Assembly: GCA_021733645.1 (NCBI GenBank)
Contig: JAHREJ010000017.1
Location: 1-64,000 of the forward strand
Reading direction: 5' to 3'
Length of the DNA stretch: 64,000 nt
Origin: Bacillus subtilis subsp. subtilis
Lineage (GTDB): Bacteria > Pseudomonadota > Gammaproteobacteria > Xanthomonadales > Xanthomonadaceae
This document shows positions 63,402 to 64,000 of this stretch, in pieces. The notes below the pieces were generated by a model that was not told the DNA's origin, searched no databases, and saw only the letters and a list, made by a program, of their open reading frames with translations. Numbering within the stretch: position 1 is the stretch's first letter; each line of letters begins with the position of its first letter. The translations under genes were made by a program, and so were the position numbers.

Positions 63402-64000
63402 TTACCAGCCGAACCTTGCCGTGGCCGTTACCGTGCGGCCGCTGCCGTAGTAGCACGATGACACGCCGGTGCAGGTGGACACCAGGCGCCTGTCGGCCAG
63501 GTTGCTGGCATTGAGCGCCAGCTGCACCGCAGTGCTGCCGATCCGGCCGATGTCGTAGCGGATGGCCGCGTCGAACAGGGTGTAGGACGGGATGCGGTAC
63601 AGGTTGGCGCTGTCGCCGTAGCTGACGCCGTTGTAGCGTGCGCCTGCGGCCAGGCTCAGGCCCCGCAATGCGCCGTCCTGGAAGGTGTAGTCGGCCCAGA
63701 ACGAAGCGGTGTAATCGGGCACCATCGCCAGTTCCCTGCCCTTGTAGGGGGTCGAGCGGGTCATCTCCGAGTCCATCCGCGAGGCCGCGCCGATCAGGCT
63801 GAAGCCTTCGAGCGGGGTGATCCGTCCTTCCAGTTCGATGCCGCGCACGCGCCCTTCATCACCCTGGATGGCACAGGTGGCGGTGCCGGTGGCGCCGCAG
63901 TTGCGGTGGCTGGCGATCGGGTCGTCGACGATCATGTTCTGCTGGCGCAGGTCATACACCGCCAACGTCACCAGGCCGTCAACGGAGGCCGGCTGGTACT
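63402..64000 (-). CDS. TonB-dependent siderophore receptor, C-terminal part
   Basis: Last 199 codons of an outer-membrane receptor; the N-terminus with plug domain lies beyond 64000. The strands VTLAVYDLRQQNMIVDD, GRVRGIELEGRITPLEGFSL, PDYTASFWADYTF, LNASNLADRRLVSTC and the terminal GRTVTATARFGW, ending in Trp, are the barrel end of FhuA/FpvA-type receptors. Cysteine pairs occur in NCGATGTATC and CTGVSSCYYGSG, probably disulfides in outer loops. Together with the esterase and ABC importer it forms an iron-chelate uptake set. Confidence 0.9.
   Translation of the reverse strand, partial: YQPASVDGLVTLAVYDLRQQNMIVDDPIASHRNCGATGTATCAIQGDEGRVRGIELEGRITPLEGFSLIGAASRMDSEMTRSTPYKGRELAMVPDYTASFWADYTFQDGALRGLSLAAGARYNGVSYGDSANLYRIPSYTLFDAAIRYDIGRIGSTAVQLALNASNLADRRLVSTCTGVSSCYYGSGRTVTATARFGW

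Overview
The window is high-GC DNA from a gammaproteobacterium of the Xanthomonadaceae, most likely Stenotrophomonas. The flgBCDEFGHIJKL-fliC order with sigma-54 and FliA promoters fits this group. So do the clpS/clpA/infA/aat neighbourhood and the GTAG-headed REP hairpins of the SMAG type. I see no phage, insertion sequence, CRISPR array, rRNA or tRNA. Gene density is high and most operons have overlapping or nearly touching genes.

Region 1 (1-17 kb) is a flagellar locus. On the minus strand flgB to flgL build the rod, hook and hook-filament junction, followed by two flagellin genes (the last one cut by the window edge). cheV lies upstream on the minus strand, and flgA-flgM-flgN run on the plus strand. 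Regulation can be read from the DNA. Sigma-54 type promoters precede flgB, flgG and flgA. FliA type promoters (TAAA or TCAA, N15, GCCGTTAT or GCCGATAC) precede fliC, flgM, cheV and a chemoreceptor at 28.6 kb.

Region 2 (17-29 kb) is signalling: a soluble PAS histidine kinase, a membrane PAS histidine kinase followed by a GGDEF-EAL-REC protein with altered EAL motifs, and a large PAS-GGDEF-EAL protein. It also holds a YcaQ-type DNA glycosylase and a FliA-dependent chemoreceptor.

Region 3 (28.7-48.3 kb) is housekeeping. It has a YbjN-like/Nudix/mnmA/hflD operon and the N-degron proteolysis genes clpS, clpA and aat with infA. These are followed by trxB, ftsK, a transglutaminase-like protein, and lolA, rarA and crcB.

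Region 4 (48.4-64 kb) is more accessory: a BvgS/BvgA-like two-component pair, LysR, WYL and TetR regulators each next to a likely target, and a glutathione transferase. An amidohydrolase and a glutamine-rich 62-residue protein follow. The end is an iron-acquisition locus with a Fur-like box, an IroE-like esterase, a YncE-like propeller, an HmuTUV-type ABC importer and the C-terminal part of a TonB-dependent receptor.

The most unusual signal is a family of long-stem inverted repeats at 2.5-2.85, 13.9-14.2 and 39.6-39.8 kb. Each unit has a near-perfect 31-60 bp stem whose sequence varies between units. The stem encloses a conserved purine-rich internal loop (GUAAAGGAGGAGG on one side, GGGGGACAUU on the other) and a small variable apical hairpin. 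The units lie just downstream of intrinsic terminators of flgL, cheV and trxB. The pattern of variable but paired stems around constant loop sequence suggests a structured RNA or a mobile structured element that I cannot assign to a known family.
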